Made by a program: the position numbers and the translations under genes. A stretch of DNA of 64,000 nucleotides from an uncultured Flavobacteriaceae bacterium (lineage in GTDB: Bacteria; Bacteroidota; Bacteroidia; Flavobacteriales; Flavobacteriaceae), in contig CANMSI010000002.1 of NCBI GenBank assembly GCA_947500575.1, forward strand, positions 310,001 through 374,000, read 5' to 3'. The notes under the pieces were generated by a model. That model saw nothing but the letters and a program-made list of their open reading frames with translations, was not told where the DNA came from and searched no databases. Below, in pieces: positions 62,859 to 64,000 of this stretch (positions are counted from its first letter, which is position 1; every line of letters begins with the position of its first letter).

Positions 62859-64000
62859 CTAGGGCTTTGCGTACCATTTTGCAATAGTATTCTCTGCAGG
62901 CTTAAAACGAGGTGAAAAATTGAGACTTTGATAGGAATTGTCCTCTGAAGTACGTGTATTCCACTCCCAAATGTAGGTACCAGCGAACCATTTTTTATGC
63001 CATAAGCGTTGATAAAGTGCCTCAAATGCAAGTTGCTGAGTTTTGTCTGATTTTTGATTCACAAGGATACTAGATAGCGAACTCCATTCCCAAGGTTTAA
63101 TGGTTGCAGCAGCATCACTCTTATAGCCCACTTCCGTAAAGAGAATGGGAAGCTCATGTTTTTGGTGTAAGGCTTCTAATTTGGTAATATGCCTATCCCA
63201 GCCCTTTAGAATAGCCTCTAATGGAGGATTCTTCTCTTTGGTAAGCGGAAAATAAGCCTGAATTCCCATATAGTCTAGCTCGTTCCAAAAATCAATTAGT
63301 TCAAATTCTCCATCCCAATTAGCTGCATAGGTAAGTTTGCCTTTGTATACCTCTTTTATTTCTGAAACCAAATTACGCCATCTCTCTGGTTGTTTCTTTA
63401 AGGACGACTTCAACTCTGTGCCAATACAGAGAAGTTCTACATTGGAAATTTGTGCCATCTGGGCATAATGCAGCATATTAGCTTTATAGGAGTCAAACCA
63501 CGTATCCCAACCTTCCTCTGTGTCATGTTTAATACTAGAGCGCCAACCATCACTCATCCAAAGATGTGGTTTTAATTGCACATGAATGCCTTTTGCATGT
63601 AATTGGCCTATGGTTTTTATAAAGGAAGAATCGCGCCTGGACCATGTACCTATCTTTTTAGGCACCCCCATCACAGCTGTTCTAGGGTTTTCCTGATACA
63701 TAAAGGGAACCACCGCCACCCATTCGATATTGTTTCGAACCAAGTCCGAAATACCTACTTCATTATCATCTTCCCAACCAAAAACACTCATGCCTCTATG
63801 CTTTCCATCTTTTTCATACATATCCTTGGCAATCCCCGTACTATTTTCAATGCTTGGGTCCCATTGATAATTAAAATCTTCATACCCATTGCTATATACC
63901 AATAACTTAAATACCAGAAGAACTCCTATAACGGGGAGTGCAAATCTGTAAGCAAAGCGTTTTAAACTTGTTTTGAGGCCTTTTTTCTTATATATTCTAA
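62859..64000 (-). CDS. GH113-like glycoside hydrolase, 5' end beyond the window
   Basis: The frame is open to the right edge, so the start is not in the window. The visible N-terminal part has a basic segment and one hydrophobic helix (RFALPVIGVLLVFKLLVY), suggesting a signal anchor. The rest is a TIM barrel of the GH113 type: GMSVFGWEDD, VVPFMYQENP, QLKPHLWMSDGW, LLCIGTEL (likely acid/base Glu), YMGIQAYFP, LFTEVGYKS (likely nucleophile Glu) and GTYIWEWNT. GH113 members are beta-mannanases; the substrate here is not proven. Confidence 0.87.
   Translation of the reverse strand, partial: RIYKKKGLKTSLKRFAYRFALPVIGVLLVFKLLVYSNGYEDFNYQWDPSIENSTGIAKDMYEKDGKHRGMSVFGWEDDNEVGISDLVRNNIEWVAVVPFMYQENPRTAVMGVPKKIGTWSRRDSSFIKTIGQLHAKGIHVQLKPHLWMSDGWRSSIKHDTEEGWDTWFDSYKANMLHYAQMAQISNVELLCIGTELKSSLKKQPERWRNLVSEIKEVYKGKLTYAANWDGEFELIDFWNELDYMGIQAYFPLTKEKNPPLEAILKGWDRHITKLEALHQKHELPILFTEVGYKSDAAATIKPWEWSSLSSILVNQKSDKTQQLAFEALYQRLWHKKWFAGTYIWEWNTRTSEDNSYQSLNFSPRFKPAENTIAKWYAKP

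Overview
The window looks like a piece of chromosome from a marine-type member of the Flavobacteriia (Bacteroidota). The signs are a low-GC, AT-rich intergenic composition, SusC-type outer-membrane proteins with carboxypeptidase-regulatory-like N-terminal domains, PorP/SprF and PD40 proteins, an SprB repeat, a type IX secretion C-terminal sorting domain, and few Shine-Dalgarno sequences. The genus cannot be fixed from sequence alone. I saw no rRNA, tRNA, CRISPR array, insertion sequence or phage gene.

Layout. (1) 1-12200, envelope genes: a partial gene at the left edge, an alpha-2-macroglobulin-like protein with a TonB plug domain inside it, a SusC-like barrel that appears to have no plug of its own, two homologous 55-residue membrane peptides, an OmpA lipoprotein, a vWA lipoprotein and a YdjC-type deacetylase. 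(2) 12300-19450, molybdenum cofactor genes: moaD, a MoeB-rhodanese protein and a TSUP transporter on the plus strand; moaA, moeA and a small membrane protein on the minus strand; then an XdhC maturation factor and a cysteine desulfurase. (3) 19646-28745, a complete aerobic carbon monoxide dehydrogenase operon in the order coxM-S-L-G-D-E-F, followed by mocA and an exported amidohydrolase. The large subunit carries AYRCSFR, the form I signature that places the Mo-S-Cu site. (4) 28860-29953, an ECF sigma factor with a membrane partner. (5) 29970-51496, a compact nonribosomal peptide cluster with a metal-uptake theme. (6) 51509-64000, a DUF819 membrane protein, a MORN protein, a large secreted nuclease of the ExeM type, an atypical response regulator, a PorP/SprF-SPOR fusion, a PD40 protein and a GH113-like glycosidase cut by the right edge.

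The peptide cluster is the most unusual part. An ornithine-cyclodeaminase-like enzyme, a free-standing adenylation domain, an acyl-CoA-dehydrogenase-like oxidase and a free carrier protein form the classical set that converts proline to a pyrrole-2-carboxyl thioester. The next synthetase (C-A-PCP) has an Asn-like specificity code. Its adenylation domain is interrupted, between motifs A8 and A9, by a full PP-loop ATP pyrophosphatase domain (SGGKDS, two CxxC pairs near its start, an internal CxxC and a further Cys). Relatives of this domain perform amidine or thioamide chemistry. A second adenylation domain is split over two genes, with a guanidinoacetate-methyltransferase-like gene sitting exactly where methyltransferases are inserted in interrupted adenylation domains. 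The line ends with a C-PCP-thioesterase protein and has its own Sfp-type activating enzyme. A HupE/UreJ-like membrane protein, a His-rich small protein and a TonB-dependent receptor flank the synthetases, which suggests a metallophore. Because the neighbouring CO dehydrogenase needs copper in its active site, a copper-binding product is an attractive but unproven idea.

A second unusual arrangement is at 699-8164. The barrel gene lacks the plug normally found in SusC proteins, while the adjacent co-directional A2M gene contains one, as if a TonB-dependent transporter had been split and its plug moved into a protease-trapping protein.
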